From: Trissonchulus latispiculum
Taxonomy: Eukaryota; Nematoda; Enoplea; Enoplida; Ironidae
Reading direction: 5' to 3'
Length of the DNA stretch: 64,000 bases
NCBI GenBank assembly: GCA_030248195.1
Contig: JASAND010008554.1
Coordinates: 1-64,000 of the forward strand
A program made the position numbers and the translations under genes. The notes beneath the pieces are model-generated. The model was given only the letters and a program-made list of their open reading frames with translations. It was not told where the DNA came from and ran no database searches. Shown here piece by piece: positions 24,789 to 37,200 of this stretch (the first letter of the stretch is position 1; each line of letters opens with the position of its first letter).

Positions 24789-26592
24789 TTAAGGGATGGC
24801 CAACAGTTTGTGAAGGGTACCGGATTGATCCAATCCCAGCAAGAGGAAGTAACCAGTCCCAGGGTCCCGGTACTGTCCAATCCGAACCAGACGCTCGCGT
24901 CTCCAGCAAGGGGAAGGCAACAACCGTCTAGTAGCCACCTTAACGGACCCGGGATAGTTTTCTGAGGACACCAAGGCATAAGTTGCCGTCAGGAATAAGG
25001 CAATTGCATCGTCACTGTAGCGTTGGAAATTGCTAAGTTCTCCTCGGATTCGATAGATAGGCACATCCGGGTGATTGGCTTGTGTAGGATCAATTCCAAT
25101 CAACATCTGGCCGATGCGAAAGTGGAACAGCTGATGTTCACGCCGGCGATATCGGCGCTGATAGGTTGCCCAATAACCCAAAATTGCTTTGACTGCCAAT
25201 GCCTTATGTTCTGAGGTAGTGGCAGCTTCCGCAAACTGGGCTAAAGTCATAGCGATTGGAATGTCAAAGCCAGACGGCAAAATGTTGCGTGTGGCAGGCA
25301 ACTGAATGTTCACCTGGAGGCCCAGTGTCGTCATCGTAGCCACGACGTCAGAGAGTAGACGCAAAAAGTCTGACACCGTTATTTGCTCGAATTGGCGCAG
25401 GCAGACCCAACTAAACTCATTGGGAGCCTGTCCAGTCTTTCTGTGATATTCTATCACTCCAATAAAATAGAGTGGCACAGTTTGATGTTCATAGTCATGG
25501 TTGACGTAGCTCGGCTGTGGGTGGTCACACGGATTGCCATCCCAGCAGAGATAGTCAAAGCAATGCTTGCAGAAACCACAACGGCAAAGCATGCTACGGG
25601 CAGTAGGCACTTCGAAACAGGTCAAGCAATGATCCCGATGCGGCCGTTCCTTGAATCCGCTGCAGAATGGTGTGGGATACCTTGCATGATCCGCCTCTGT
25701 CAAGCAACAATGGTGACACAGTCTGCAGAGACAGGGCACCATTCGAGTGTTACACGTTGGACAGGGAGGTCGATAGTTGGATTCCTCGCGACTAACGACC
25801 GGAGGATTTGGATTGATAGCTTCAGCTCCTAAAGGCATTGGCGAATGCCTGGCTAACGCTTCGTCATATAGGTTATCATCGTCATTTGGAGTTTCTGGAC
25901 GAGGGTTTTCTCCGTCATTACCCCCAACGGGGGCTGAAATGTCACAGGGCTCATCCATTAGTGGCGTAGCCGGTCTGGTCGCTGAGCCAATTGAAGGAGA
26001 AGCAATTACCAACGGGGGCGGCGATGGGGTTACCGCTCTCGCTTCCGTCACGACCGCAGCTGGTGAAGCTACGGAGGCAGGTGCCCGGCATACGACAAGG
26101 CGTAACTGGCGCAACTGGTTGGCAAGGGGCCATTGAGGCGTAGGTTACCGCCGTCGCTGGGGGGAAATTCTCCACAGGATGCGCAGGACTGGAAATAGGG
26201 GAAATACGCATCTGCGGTGATGCCGGCGGAGGCATAACAGGCCGAAATCCCAAAGGCGTAGGCGTGGCCATGGGACCGCGTGGGAGAGGCAGACCAGGCG
26301 GAGGCCGCAAAGATAGCCGGGGTGCAGAATTTACTGATGTGGAAAATATTCCACAGAATGCAGATTCCGGCTGGGGCAAGGGGCCCAAAAGAAAAGAGGA
26401 CTGGTAATAGCCCAAAGAATGAGACCAAGAGGGCACCTCGGTCTGAATTTCATCAGTCTGTTGGATCACCAATGCGGACTGATACCCGCACTGACTACAG
26501 GCTTGGTTGTGACGTAGAACGTCAATGTCATCGCACATTACGGAAATTGTGCGGATTGCACCGCAGTTGCGGCAACGTCTTCGCACGTCCAT
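24789..26592 (-). pseudogene. Cysteine-rich, proline-rich reading frame downstream of the Gypsy-type pol, with a frame break
   Basis: Two overlapping minus-strand frames, 25951-26592 (213 residues) and 24789-26114 (441 residues), read as one protein split by a frame change between about 26114 and 25951. Both sides of the break are proline-rich. The N-terminus has a zinc-ribbon-like pair (CRNCGA, then CSQCGY). The second frame has a dense cysteine cluster (CPTCNTRMVPCLCRLCHHCC, then CLTCFEV and CRCGFCKHC), followed by about 230 mostly helical residues with a YWATYQRRYRRREHQ patch. I do not recognise it. It occupies an env-like position but lacks a signal peptide or membrane span. It could be a misplaced gag of a neighbouring copy or a captured host gene. 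Confidence 0.5.
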
Positions 26593-27150
26593 TTCGGCCT
26601 AGCCCAACATAGGGTTAATACATGCAGAATTTGAAAGAACTATTTTCTATGTGTGTTTGAAAATGTCATTGAACGTTAGAACATTTTAATGTTTATAACT
26701 GGAATGAAAACTGGACTGTTCTGGGATCTGTTCGCATAGAGAACTTTTGCATTTGTAATTTGCAAAATGTGGCCTTATCATGAAAAGGAATCATCATAAT
26801 GACTTCGGTCAGCATTTAATATTCTGTTTCTGTTTAGAATCTTAGGACGCAGTTACAAGATTGTTTCTACTAGGATGCGTACTAGTTTACGAATACATAT
26901 TCATTTTGATAAATAGTTAAAAGAAGCGGTCATCAGATCTACGTCTACAAACTAGGCGTCCTTGAATAAAGAGAGTGTCTGTTTAGTGTACAGCAATTAA
27001 CGAATTCCAGTAAAAGGTGATATTTCAAAACTGTTGAGATGGCGAGGCGTACATATTTAAAGGAATAGTAAATTTCTACAGAATTAAAGAACATGTAAGG
27101 ACACAAGGCTGAATCTATTGAAATAAGAAAGAAGGGTCAAACTGGCACTG
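26593..27150. other. Non-coding spacer between the cysteine-rich frame and pol
   Basis: AT-rich sequence with no frame over 60 codons. It could be an LTR if the pol and the cysteine-rich frame belong to two tandem copies, but no matching second copy is visible in the window. Confidence 0.35.
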
Positions 27151-30100
27151 TTAGGTAGGGCGATACCGTTGTGGAGGATGACGTTGTCGGTCTGGGTACC
27201 GACGACAAGACGACATTGTAGGTGTAGGTTTCACTGGCCGTTTTCCTATTCGTTCCATTGTAGGTAGTTCTGGAACTGTGTGATTTTCCGTTCTCCGGGT
27301 AACTTGGTCTTCTCTGATTTTAGGGACGAACGGTTCACGATAAAGCTTCAATCGGTTGCTATGAACAATTTGTTCTTGTCCCATTTTTCTCCCATGTATC
27401 GGGGTTATAGCAACATTTGGTAGTCGCAGTCCCGTGATGAGATAAGGACCGTCCCATTGCAGAGCCAGTTTCCTTCGTTTCGGAAAATTCATTAAAACCT
27501 TGTCCCCAATACGCCAGTCAGGCCAGCATGATCCTCGATCGTAAAGGGTCTTCTGCTTGTCTTGGGACTGTCTAAGCAGGTCAGAGGCAATACTCCAGAC
27601 AGCTCTAAGCTGTGAAGTCAATTCTTCAGCATAAGTTGGTGCGTCGTTATAACTGAGTTCAGGCAAGGCCAAAGCTGCGTCAGTTGGTAGAAGAGGCGTT
27701 CTACCGTAGACCATTCTAAAAGGAGACATTTTTGTGCTTTCGTGTTCTGCGCTGCGGTATGCAAACAGTACCAAAGGAAGATACACGTCCCAATCTGTGT
27801 TTCCGGTGTTCACATAGGTAGTGAGCATTCCCATGAGGGTTCGGTTGAACCGTTCTACCATTCCGTCGCATTGTGGATGATAGGGTGAGGTAGAAACCTT
27901 TAAAGTACCACAGAGCGCTAGAACGTCGGCCAGCAATTACAACATAAAATTGGTTCCACGGTCGGACAGCAAACGTCTGGGGGCACCGTGTCTGCAAAGG
28001 ATATCAGTCACGAAGATTTTCGCTACTGTTGCTGCAGTCTAATCAGGGATGGCTGCGCATTCTGGATACTTAGTGAAGTAATCCATAAATACAATGATGT
28101 ATTTCATGCCAGACTGAGACATAGGAAATGGACCAAGGATGTCCACGCCTACACATTCAAATGGGCCTCCAACTTTTATGGGGACCATTGGGGCTTTAGA
28201 CTTTTTGAGTGGCCGTTTGCGGGCTTGGCAGCCATGACATGTATCACAGTATTTCTTCACGTCGGCATGCATTGTTGGCCAAAAATACCGTTCCAGGAGC
28301 TTCAGGTAAGTTTTTCCATATCCAAGGTGAGCTCCCATAGGTTGATCATGATAAGCCTGTAGCAAGGCCAACCTTCTTTTCTGCGGGATGGCAAGCTGTT
28401 CGTTTAGAACACCTCTAGGCGCGAATTTAGGATAGAGATGGATTAAAACTCCGTCCCGCAAGCTGTAGCGTGGGGAGGCCAAGATTACTTCAGCAGCTTG
28501 CTTTGGATCTTCTGGAATTTCTTTATCTCGCAAATACGAGATCATATCCTTGAAATCAGGATCTTCCGCTTGCTCTTTCTTAATTTCTTGGAGCTCTGCA
28601 TCACTTTCTTCACAAATGAGTGCGTTCACCCTATACGATGGTATTTGGTCATCGTCATTGTCTTCATCACAAATTTCCTTCACAGAGGTTTCACAATTTT
28701 CGGGAATGTACCTGGACAATGGATCTGCAACTTTATTGCTTTTTCCCGGCTTATGTATGACGTCATAGTTGTAGTTTCTCATATCCATGGCCCATCTAGC
28801 TATTCTCCCGTTAGGTGTTTTCAATGTCAACATCCAACACAAGGCGTTATGATCAGTGACCAGGGTGAATTTGTGTCCATACAAATAGTGACGGAACGTC
28901 TTCACTGCAAATATCATCGCTAGGCATTCCTTTTCCGTAGGAGTGTAGTTCCTTTCAGTGTTGGTCAACAGACGGGAAGCAAAAGCTACAGGATGTTCTC
29001 CATCGTCTCGTACTTGTCCCAACACAGCGCCAACACCAATGTTGCTGGCGTCAGTAGTCACCAAGAATGGTTTTTCAAAGTCAGGATAGATAAGAATTGG
29101 CTCACTGGTCAACTTTTCCTTCAGGGCATTAAAGGCAGTTTCACACCCTTCTGTCCATTCAAACTGCACGTTCTTCCTTGTCAGGTAGTGAAGATCACTA
29201 GCGATGGTGGCAAATCCCTCAATGAACCTGCGGTAGTAGGAACACAGGCCTATGAACGCTCTAACATCATGGGCTGACTTGGGCCGCGGAAAGTTCCTGA
29301 TCGCACTTGTCTTCTCTGGGTTTGGTTCAATACCGTTCCGTGATATTTGATGACCAAGATAGATAATCTTCTCTCGACAAAAAGTGCATTTGCTGAGTTT
29401 TAGTACCAAGTTTGCCTCTCGTAGTCGGAGAAAGACAGAGTGTAGGTCACCAAGGTGATGATCGAATGTACGAGAAAACACAACGATATCATCAATGTAA
29501 GCCAGACAATTATGCCATTGGAGACCTGAGAGCACAATGTCAACTAGGCGTTGAAATGTAGCTGGGGCGTTGCAAAGCCCAAATGGCATGACAGTAAATT
29601 CGTACAGGCCGTACAAGGTGGTGAATGCCGTTTTCTCTGCATCTTTATCCGCCATTTGGATCTGCCAGTAGCCACTAGCCATGTCAAGAGTAGTGAAATA
29701 TCTAGCACCTCCGAGAGCATCCAAAATTTCGTCAATTCGTTTCAATGGAAAAACATCCTTTTTGGTGATTGCGTTCAGCTTCCGGTAGTCCACACAGAAA
29801 CGGAGGGTTCCGTCTTTCTTCGCGACCAGTACGATGGGTGATGACCATGGACTGTAACTCGGCTTGATGACTCCTTGACTGAGCATTTTATCAATGTGCT
29901 CCTTGACCACGCGTCTTTGGGCAACAGGTATTCTGTACGGCTGTTGCTTGATGGGTCTTGCGTCACCAGTGTCTATCGTATGCTCCACCCAATCTGTTCT
30001 TCCAAGTTCACCGTCGGGTCCAACAAAACGATCTTCAAACTGCAGGAGGATGTTAATCAGTTCTTTCTTCTGTTCCGGCGTCAAATCTGTTTTGGACAAA

Positions 30101-31098
30101 TCCAACTGCTCTTCAATCCAACCTGCAGTCTTAGGTTCAGACTGGGTAGGAGTTGTCATCAAGCTATTTACTCTGTAGCCTGCGTCTTCATTATTGATGC
30201 TCTGGTATTCTTCCACCGTTCCGAGCACCGTATTGGCATATACAGTGACTGGTCGGTGAGTAGGGTTTAGCACTTTGATGGCTATAGTCGATCCATGAGC
30301 AATTGAAGGGAGCAATGCTCTTGCAGCATACAGATTCATTTTTCCTAGATTTTCCACATGCGGTTCAAAAATTCCCGAGCCGTCAAACCCATTTCTCAGA
30401 TAGGTACACGGAATCATCATTTCACACCGAGGCGGAACAGTAAGTTTTTCCAGTACCATTATTTCTGGAACTCCCTTTTCACGGGTCAGTCGTAGATATT
30501 GATCACCAAGTTTCACTCTTCGTTTGATGAAGTCTACTTCCACAGTCTTGAACCTTCGGAGCAAGTCTAGGCCAAGGATCATTGAGTGCGTCATGGATGT
30601 TGTGACAAAGAGTTCCTGTTCGAAACTAGCTTTTCCCAGATGTATGGTAGCTTTGACAGCTCCTATTATCGGTATTCGTTGGCCTGTTACTGAAGTGGCA
30701 GTAACTGACTTCGTGAGAAAAGTATTGTTAACCGCTGGAGGCAGCTGTTCAAGAAGATCCTTGTGGATGATGGTGAGCTCGCTGCCCGTATCCAATAAAC
30801 CATGGACAGGTAGCGCTTCAATCTGCAGTGCAATATTGGTGAGAGCTGCTAGTGGAGGTCCACTACTAGAGATAGCATTGACTCCACCTGAATACACTGC
30901 TTCTTCTCGCTGTAGTGATCGTTTTGCTCGATTGGTCGATCTAGCTGGAGGAGGAGGAGGAGGTACTCTGAAGGTACTGAAAGAATGTTCAGAACTTTCC
31001 GGTATGGCATCCAGTCTTCCAGAGAACGACGAAGGTGGTTCTCTTGGTAATGTGGCAAGATTTACCATAGGAATTTCGACTGCCTTTTTATGCGCCAC
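27151..31098 (-). pseudogene. pol: Ty3/Gypsy-type pol (protease, RT, RNase H, integrase), broken by two in-frame stops
   Basis: The first frame, 28039-31098, encodes 1019 residues. It carries an aspartic protease LLDTGSELTII (residues 101-111), reverse transcriptase with VDYRKLN, LDMASGYWQI, FGLCNAPATFQ and the catalytic YIDD (534-537), RNase H (TTDASNIGVGAVLG) and the integrase zinc finger with CDTCHGC. The same frame continues after a TAG at 28039-28041 and a TAA at 27937-27939, down to 27151. The rest holds the integrase SDRGTN and VERFNRTL motifs and the C-terminal strand LQWDGPYLI. There is no frameshift. No gag precedes it, and neither LTR nor primer-binding site could be identified. 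An intact polymerase half with a doubly stopped integrase means this copy cannot make a full pol in one piece. Confidence 0.9.
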
Positions 31099-31700
31099 AC
31101 GGCCCGACGTCCCCTATAGGATATTAGTGTAAATTTACGTCCCCTTATACATAGATGGAATCGTAATAAAATAGAAGTAAAAGAGAATAATTGTAAGATA
31201 GGCAAATATGATATGAGTAGAAAGGAAGAAAAGAGATAAGAAATGAAAGAAATAGAACAATTTTATTAATGTTATTAATGATAGAAGCAAAAAAGGTTAT
31301 TTAGTTACAAAGACTGTATAGATTAAGTTTAGTTTGGTGGCTAACTTTGACTTGAACATTAGCTTTCTATCGAAGTCTTGATAATTGAGCCTAAAACTAT
31401 TTCCTAAGGTATATGCCATATTTCCAGATATTTGAGCTTAAAACTATTCCTATGGTATATGCTATATTTCCTAGTAGAACTCAAACAAAATTTGCTTTAT
31501 TGACATAAAAGGAAAGAACAAACAAAGTGTTTATAATATTAATTTTAAGATAATTTCGTCTAATCAGGATCAGCTTCAATGCTTTCTTTGGATTGTCTTC
31601 CCTCTATAACAAAAACATACATAGTAGAGAACAGCCAACAATGTGTGAATGCAGGGGGCGAGTATTCCACTTGTAGGGGAAGTGAAAAGGCAGAGGGGTA
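31099..31700. other. AT-rich spacer upstream of pol
   Basis: There is no gene. It contains a local duplication of about 60 bp: TTGAGCCTAAAACTATTTCC with GGTATATGCCATATTTCC recurs as TTGAGCTTAAAACTATTCC with GGTATATGCTATATTTCC (31385-31473). A gag frame expected here for a Gypsy element is absent. Confidence 0.45.
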
Positions 31701-31739
31701 TGAATGTTTGAATGGCATCTCTGCGTGTGAGAGTGGTGG

Positions 31740-34155
31740 AGGACAGAGTGAGACACATGAATGTCTGAATGACAGAATCAGGGAAGAGAGACATACCTAG
31801 TAAAGAGTGGTACAGCTACTTTCTACTTGTGCGGCAGAGTGAGACACACGAATGTCTGATCGCTGTGCAAGGGGGGAACTGGTTGAGAGTGAGACACATG
31901 AATGTCTGATCGCTGCGTTGAAGGAGAGAACTGGTTTAGAGAGACATACCTAGTAAAGAGTGCTACAGCTACTTTCTACTTGTGCGGCAGAGTGAGACAC
32001 ATGAATGTCTGATCGCTGTGCAAGAACTGTGAGAGTGAGACACATGAATGTCTGATCGCTGCGTTGAAGGAGAGAACTGGTTTAGAGAGACATACCTAGT
32101 AAAGAGTGCTACAGCTACTTTCTACTTGTGCGGCAGAGTGAGACACATGAATGTCTAGTCGCTGCTGAACTGGTTTGTGTTAGAGAGTGAGACACATGAA
32201 TGTCTGAGCGCTGTGAGCAAGACACGCCTTAGTGAGACACGTAAGTGCACTGTGTAACGCACGCCTCGTAACATATGGCGAAAGAAAACAAGGACAGTGC
32301 ACCGTATGTTTTTTTAAAAAGTGATGTGTTGCTGTTAAAAGCAAAAGAAATAATGTCAATATGTAAAGGAAGGATATAAGGCATTATATGATTTACTAGT
32401 TGCGGGTACCGTAAACGTTCTTGTAAATTTAGCAAATTGGTTGTCTGCACCGTTCTATAGCAGACCCCACCCACAAATGGCCTAATTCTAATCCAATACC
32501 CCACCCGCCCCCTAGCGCAACTATGGTTCGTGGAGTACTCTGCTTCACATATGGGGGGTTGGCCATCGAAGTTTGCCCTCCCTTGCCAATAGTTAGCAAA
32601 AGCCGTCATGTGTGATGTGCGTCAGGGATGTACCTATGGATTTTGGGACTTTGTCTAGCTGCTTAGCTGTTTCTTAATCTCTGAATGTTAATCTACCATA
32701 TACGTACATTATGTTGTTTTGTTTATAAGTGTTACAGCTACTTTTATATTTATGCGGGACAGTGAGACACATGAATGTCTGAATGCTGCGTTGGTTTAGA
32801 GAGACATACCTAGTAAAGAGTGCTACAGCTACTTTTATTACTTGTGCGGGACAGTGAGACACATGAATGTCTGAATGCTGCGTACAAGGGAGAACTGGTT
32901 TAGATAGACATACCTAGTAAAGAGTGCTACAGCTACTTTTATACTTGTGCGGGACAGTGAGACACATGAATGTCTGAATGCTGCGTACAAGGGAGAACTG
33001 GTTTAGATAGACATACCTAGTAAAGAGTGCTACAGCTACTTTTATACTTGTGCGGGACAGTGAGACACATGAATGTCTGAATGCTGCGTACAAGGGAGAA
33101 CTGGTTTAGATAGACATACCTAGTAAAGAGTGCTACAGCTACTTTTATACTTGTGCGGGACAGTGAGACACATGAATGTCTGAGCGTGCAAGAACTGGTT
33201 TAAGACACGAAAGTGCAGAGTGAGACACATGAATGTGTGATCGCTGCTTGCGGGTAACGTAAACGTTCTTGTAAATTTAGCAAATTGGTTGTCTGCACCG
33301 TTTTATAGCAGACCCCACCCACAAATGGCCTAATTCTAATCCCATACCCCACCCACCCCCCAGCGCAACTATGGTTCGTGGAGTACTCTGCTTCACATTT
33401 TGGGTGGTTGGCCGTTTGCCCTCCCAACCAAAATTGCCAATAGTTAACACAAGCCGTCATGTGTGGTGTGCGTGAGGGGATGTACCTATGGACTTGCCTA
33501 GCTGCTTAGCTGCTTCTTAATCTCTGAATGTCAATCTACCATATGCGTACATTATGTTGTTTTGTTTATACCCCGACACATACCTACTAAAGATACTTTC
33601 ATATTTGTGCGGGACAGTGAGACACATGAATGTCTGAATGCTGCGAACAAGGGAGAACTGGTTTAGAGAGACATACCTAGTAAAGAGTGCTACAGCTACT
33701 TTTATACTTGTGCGGGACAGTGAGACACATGAATGTCTGAATGCTGCGTACAAGGGAGAACTGGTTTAGATAGATATACCTAGTAAAGAGTGCTACAGCT
33801 ACTTTTATACTTGTGCGGGACAGTGAGACACATGAATGTCTGAATGCTGCGTACAAGGGAGAACTGGTTTAGATAGACATACCTAGTAAAGAGTGCTACA
33901 GCTACTTTTATACTTGTGCGGGACAGTGAGACACATGAATGTCTGAATGCTGCGTACAAGGGAGAACTGGTTTAGATAGACATACCTAGTAAAGAGTGCT
34001 ACAGCTACTTTTATACTTGTGCGGGACAGTGAGACACATGAATGCCTGAGCGTGCAAGAACTGGTTTAAGATACGAAAGTGCAGAGTGAGACACATGAAT
34101 GTATGAACGCTGCGTGGGGGCGGTGCAGAGTGAGACACATGAATGTCTTATAGCA
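31740..34155. repeat. Satellite array of 103-bp units with two interspersed longer repeats
   Basis: Units start AGTGAGACACATGAATGTCT and recur at 32853, 32956, 33059 and 33162, then at 33616, 33719, 33822, 33925 and 34028, exactly 103 bp apart. A more variable set occupies 31740-32225. Each unit holds the near-palindrome GACACATGAATGTC, GGTTTAGATAGACATACCTA and AGAGTGCTACAGCTACTTTT. Two blocks of about 330 bp (32398-32720 and 33243-33575) are direct copies of each other and are unrelated to the 103-bp unit, so the array has a higher-order period of about 850 bp. Frames in the blocks are shared only because they are duplicates. Confidence 0.9.
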
Positions 34156-34236
34156 GGCGTAATGAAGTACAGCTATTGCTACTGGCAGTGCGTTACTTGT
34201 TTTGTTTTGTTACAAGCGCTGTTAGTGTTAACAAAA

Positions 34237-37200
34237 TTAGGAGAAAATGGAATGGAATGCGTAGTTGCTGAAACAAATAACCTAATGTATCCATATATTG
34301 CTGCAAATTTAATATACAGATAATAATTTAGTTAATTTAAACTCTAAATGTTAGCATTAAGGAAATTCGCGCAGCAATCCGGTGTATTTGTTATAACAAC
34401 AGATTTCAAATTGTCACCTTACATCTTCTAGGGTGGAGTATTAAGAAATTGGATGTGTTTGTTGAAAAATGGATACCTGCTGCGGTTCTGCGTTATGTCG
34501 GAAGATTCATCAGACGAGCGACGGCTCTTTCGTTTATGAACAGTATGCTTCTCTGAGCGGGCTCGATCGGCTAAATCAGATCTAAACAGAAAACATATAT
34601 GCTTGTGTCAGACGATTATGTCTACATCCTCAGATACTTGTTACAATGTTTGTATAGGTACGTTTACACTTCAGAGAGACAGTGTAGTACGTGTACGGAG
34701 GCATAGCAAAGGATAAGAGCGCCAGCTAGCGTATGTAAAAGATTCGGAGTAGTTTTAACTTGATAGAACGTAGTCAGAGAAAGATACACTTCGAAGCATT
34801 ATAACAGAGAGCAGGGGAACAAAGTAAAATAGTTGTATGAGGTGAGGTTACACATTTGCGTAGGATTGCAACGTGAAAATAGCTATTTGGAGTTACGACG
34901 TTACAATTAGTGTACGAAGGCTTGGATGATTATATTGTACATAGGCTGCTGGTTACCTTTCTGATGGTTCGTTCCTTCGTTTCGATTCGGTGCGAAGTAT
35001 GGATGTCCCTTTCAGGTTGTATCTGAAGAAAAAGTGAAAAATAGTAAACTTCCATTGGATAGCTAACATAAATCTAAACTGTTAACGATGAAAATCGTAA
35101 AAAAAATGCAAGAGGAACTAGAACCTCGTATTACAGTTATGAAAGTTTAAAAAGAAGGTGCAAGTGAAACTAAAGTCGGGAATAGACAAAAGAACAGCCT
35201 AATACGGGAAGAACACTTTCAGGAAAAGAAGAGGAACAGTGGAAACTAATACAAATGCGGAATTTTTCATGGGAAAATGTGTTGGCTCCCCTTTGTCGTC
35301 TTTAATGTATGATGGCCGCTACGTTACCTGTCTCCCTCGTGATCTCTGTTCTGGTTGCTTGATGTCGTTCCGCGACGTCCGTCATAGATGTGTGCGTTTT
35401 GTCTGGTTTTGCTGCTAAATATAAGAACACGCGCAATGAAAACAAAGTGAAATTTGGTAAAGCTATGGCTGTTTATTGAGTAGATGAGTTCTAAAGAGGA
35501 GGTAAGACTTTGGTGTACAGTTAAAAGTGAGTTTGATAATATTTGTTTGTCGTAAAACAAAAGTTTGCGTGGAAACATATAGTGGAGAGTTAAAAATTGT
35601 TTACTTTTGCTAAAAATAGCATATATGATTTTTAGAAGAAGTTTTCTGTCATATTGGCTTAAATAAATTCGTGAAAAAACGCCAAAAACGATAAATGCAA
35701 GGGTTATTTGAAGTGATAGAAATTGTTAGAATTGATAGAAATTAACAACATGTGAAAATACAGGTAGTTTAATGTCAACATGCTAGATAAGGTAAAAAGG
35801 GAACCAACTAGAATGTCAATACTGTAGACGTGCATAGAATAATAGAGTAAGAAAGTAACAAGTATAGTGCTAGTGTTATACGGTTACCTGGATTCATTTG
35901 TTCTGCGTAGCAAAGGCCCATGGCCGCGGTCAGTTGTGCGGGAAGACTCCCGTTGGCGCAAAGAATTAACTTCTCTGTACGTTGATGGTCCCGGTTCATT
36001 ATGCCCGTACGATCTTTTCCTTCGTTTGAAAGTTTCAGGAGAATGGCAGGAGGGAGAACGGGTGTATGTGTTCTTTCTTCCTGACCTAAAGAGAATTATG
36101 AAATTAGTTCGGTTAGGCTCTGTAGAGAATGTCATATTTTTACTCACTGATTATGCAATGAACAAATGCAAATGTCTAAGCTGCTGATGCGTAGAACATT
36201 TGATTTACCTCCGAGCTCCTGGACTGTGGCTGTTCTGTTTTGGCTTTTTCCGTACTTTAGTTGGCCTTCGGGAAACAATAAATGATTGCAGAGAGTTTCC
36301 TGAACTGGTTTCCCTAAAATAAATAGATTTCTCCGAAATGGATTCCCTGAGAAAACATAAGATGAGACGTAATTGCAGAACAATTCCAGTGACGTATTAA
36401 GTGTATTGTAAATTGATAGTGAACATGATTTAACAGTTAGCAACTATAACAGAGGGAAGTACTTTTTTAGGTGACTGCTGGTAGTAGTAGAGTAGTCAGT
36501 AGCTGCGTCTTGGCGTTTGTGACGACTGCCAATAGGAACATAGTGATGCTTTCGTGAAGACCGACCCCCATATCTGCAATTTTACAGAAACATAGATTAG
36601 AATTAGTTTTATTGTTAAATGACTCAGTATCTAATTGAGTAGGAAAGAGAATTTAACTATGCATTAGGTAAAACCAAAAGGAAAAGTGTTCCATTACCTC
36701 CTTTTTTCGTAGCTGCTATATCGTGAACGATAAATGGGGGAAATGCTGCGTTGGCTTCTGCTTCTTGTAGTTTTCTCTCTTCTTCGTCTACGATCTTCCA
36801 GATGGCGCAGTGCTCTAGAATTTAGTCTTGTAGTTATAAGATATGTTCAGATGAGAATTTTAGTTTAACGACTAATTGTTATATTTGTGAACGAAAAAAT
36901 CATTTGAAGAAGAAGACGAGAACACAATGGAATAGCCAAGGGAACACTGAGCCACATAACGTTCTTCTACTGATGAGAGCTTCAACATATTGGTATATTA
37001 CCTCCGACGTTGTCGCTCCGTCTCCTGGTCCGGACTTGTGGGATACCATTCGTCAGCCTCATATTTAGAATAAGCTTCAATACGCTGTTCGGCATGTAGA
37101 GCTGCCTTACGTCTGGTGTGAGTTGAACCAACAGAATGGGAAGCATGAGGCGAGCGTAGACGTGCGCTACTTTGTCTTCGGCTTCTGCGGCGAAGGCTGG

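Noticed and set aside
30524..31132. 202-residue plus-strand frame
   Set aside because: It is the antisense shadow of the protease region of pol.
24111..31600. LTR pair for the Gypsy-type element
   Set aside because: I compared the two flanks by eye and found no direct repeat bounded by TG and CA; a computed self-alignment would be needed.
32229..33460. Two similar frames of 126 and 86 residues in the satellite region
   Set aside because: They lie in duplicated non-coding blocks; similarity reflects duplication and neither continues into an exon.
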